Shown here piece after piece: positions 12,931 through 13,545 of a stretch of DNA of 13,545 bases (position 1 is the first letter of the stretch; the number at the start of each line of letters is the position of its first letter). This stretch comes from JAVJPJ01 sp040217295 (GTDB lineage Bacteria; Pseudomonadota; Alphaproteobacteria; Rhodobacterales; Rhodobacteraceae). The stretch lies in NCBI GenBank assembly GCA_964460185.1, contig CAYWTM010000094.1, forward strand, positions 1-13,545, given 5' to 3'. The notes under the pieces were generated by a model. It worked only from the letters and a program-made list of their open reading frames with translations. It ran no database searches and was not told where the DNA came from. Position numbers and translations under genes: made by a program.

Positions 12931-13545
12931 TGGATTTCCTCAACGCCATCGTGGCGCTTGCCAATTTCGTCATAATTCCCGCCACCGCCTATGGCGCGCA
13001 ACTTGCGCTTGGCGCCTTGGGCGTCACGCTGATTTACGGCATCTTGCGGTTCTCGAATTTCGCCCATGGCGACACCATGGCCTTTGGCGCCATGGTCACC
13101 ATCTTGTGCACCTGGGGCCTGCAGGCCCTCGGCGTGTCGCTCGGCCCGCTGCCGACCGCGCTTTTGGCGTTGCCCGTGGGCATCGTGGTCACGGGGCTGC
13201 TGCTGATCGGGACGGACCGCCTGGTCTATCGCTTTTACCGGCAGAAAAAGGCCAAGCCGGTGATTTTCGTGATCGCGTCCCTGGGCGTGATGTTCATCAT
13301 GAATGGCATCGTGCGCTTCATCATCGGCGTTGATGACCAGAGGTTCGGCGATGGCGAACGCTTCATCATTTCGGCGCGCACCTTCCGCGAGATGACGGGC
13401 CTGGAGGAAGGCCTTGCCTTCCGCACAAGCCAGGGCATCACCATCGTCGTGGCCCTGATCGCGGTGGCGCTTCTGTTCTGGTTCCTGGGTCGCACGCGCA
13501 CCGGCAAATCCATGCGCGCCTTTTCCGACAACGAGGATCTGGCGC
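12930..13545 (+). CDS. LivH-type ABC transporter permease, 3'-truncated by the window
   Basis: The first 205 residues of an inner-membrane permease of the LivH family are present, with no stop before the window end. Full LivH proteins are about 290-340 residues, so about one third is missing. Family features are GILRFSNFAHGD at 37-48 (usual LivH pattern L.FA.G or NFAHGD), several hydrophobic segments (about 13-37, 50-70, 75-97, 111-133 and 169-187), and the RAFSDNEDLA region at 196-205 that belongs to the coupling loop contacting the ATPases. The start is ATG at 12930, overlapping the preceding stop as TGATG, with GAGGTG (12916-12921) upstream. A LivM-type permease gene is expected just beyond the window. 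Confidence 0.93.
   Translation, partial: MDFLNAIVALANFVIIPATAYGAQLALGALGVTLIYGILRFSNFAHGDTMAFGAMVTILCTWGLQALGVSLGPLPTALLALPVGIVVTGLLLIGTDRLVYRFYRQKKAKPVIFVIASLGVMFIMNGIVRFIIGVDDQRFGDGERFIISARTFREMTGLEEGLAFRTSQGITIVVALIAVALLFWFLGRTRTGKSMRAFSDNEDLA

Noticed and set aside
1..13545. tRNA, rRNA, CRISPR array, insertion sequence or phage genes
   Set aside because: None seen: no clover-leaf tRNA ends, no regularly spaced repeats, no transposase or integrase motifs and no terminal inverted repeats.

Overview
The window is high-GC DNA with tightly packed genes. Gene content and order point to an alphaproteobacterium, most likely a marine Rhodobacteraceae (Roseobacter-type) species. The markers are purL followed by bolA and a monothiol glutaredoxin gene, a cytochrome c-fused membrane urate hydroxylase (PuuD), an allantoicase, and a LivK/LivG/LivF/LivH-type ABC transporter operon. 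This assignment rests on recognising protein families by eye; no search was run.

Layout. (1) Positions 1-2215, plus strand: the 3' part of purL (de novo purine synthesis), then bolA and grxD, the usual BolA/CGFS-glutaredoxin iron-sulfur partner pair. (2) Positions 2216-2330: three stem-loops in a row between the convergent grxD and der genes; the last has a U-tract and looks like an intrinsic terminator. (3) Positions 2317-7333, minus strand, transcribed right to left: puuD, an HpcH/HpaI-type aldolase, an unrecognised 345-residue protein with a possible aldose-epimerase-like fold, a YaiI/UPF0178 protein, and der (EngA GTPase). The first four are packed like an operon, with gaps or overlaps of 20, -4 and -4 bases, and the last two junctions start on GTG and TTG. 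(4) Positions 7334-7544: a divergent control region with several inverted repeats. (5) Positions 7545-8564, plus strand: allantoicase. (6) Positions 8565-9114: 550 bases with no convincing gene; the last part is AT-rich and probably holds the transporter promoter. (7) Positions 9115-13545, plus strand: a branched-chain amino acid/amide-type ABC transporter operon. Its order is binding protein, a stem-loop, LivG-type ATPase, a small secreted protein, LivF-type ATPase, a second small secreted protein, and the start of a LivH-type permease cut by the window end.

How they may work together. PuuD oxidises urate using a cytochrome c domain, and allantoicase splits allantoate to ureidoglycolate and urea, so the divergent pair is a purine-ring catabolism locus. 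The enzymes between these steps are not in the window. The aldolase and unknown protein behind puuD may handle a product of the pathway, for example glyoxylate, but this is inference. The ABC transporter could import amino acids or a nitrogenous compound such as a ureide; its substrate cannot be read from the sequence.

The least explained parts are the 345-residue protein in the puuD operon, the two small secreted cysteine-containing proteins interleaved with the transporter genes, a stem-loop that buries the TTG start of the YaiI gene, and the long non-coding stretch ahead of the transporter.
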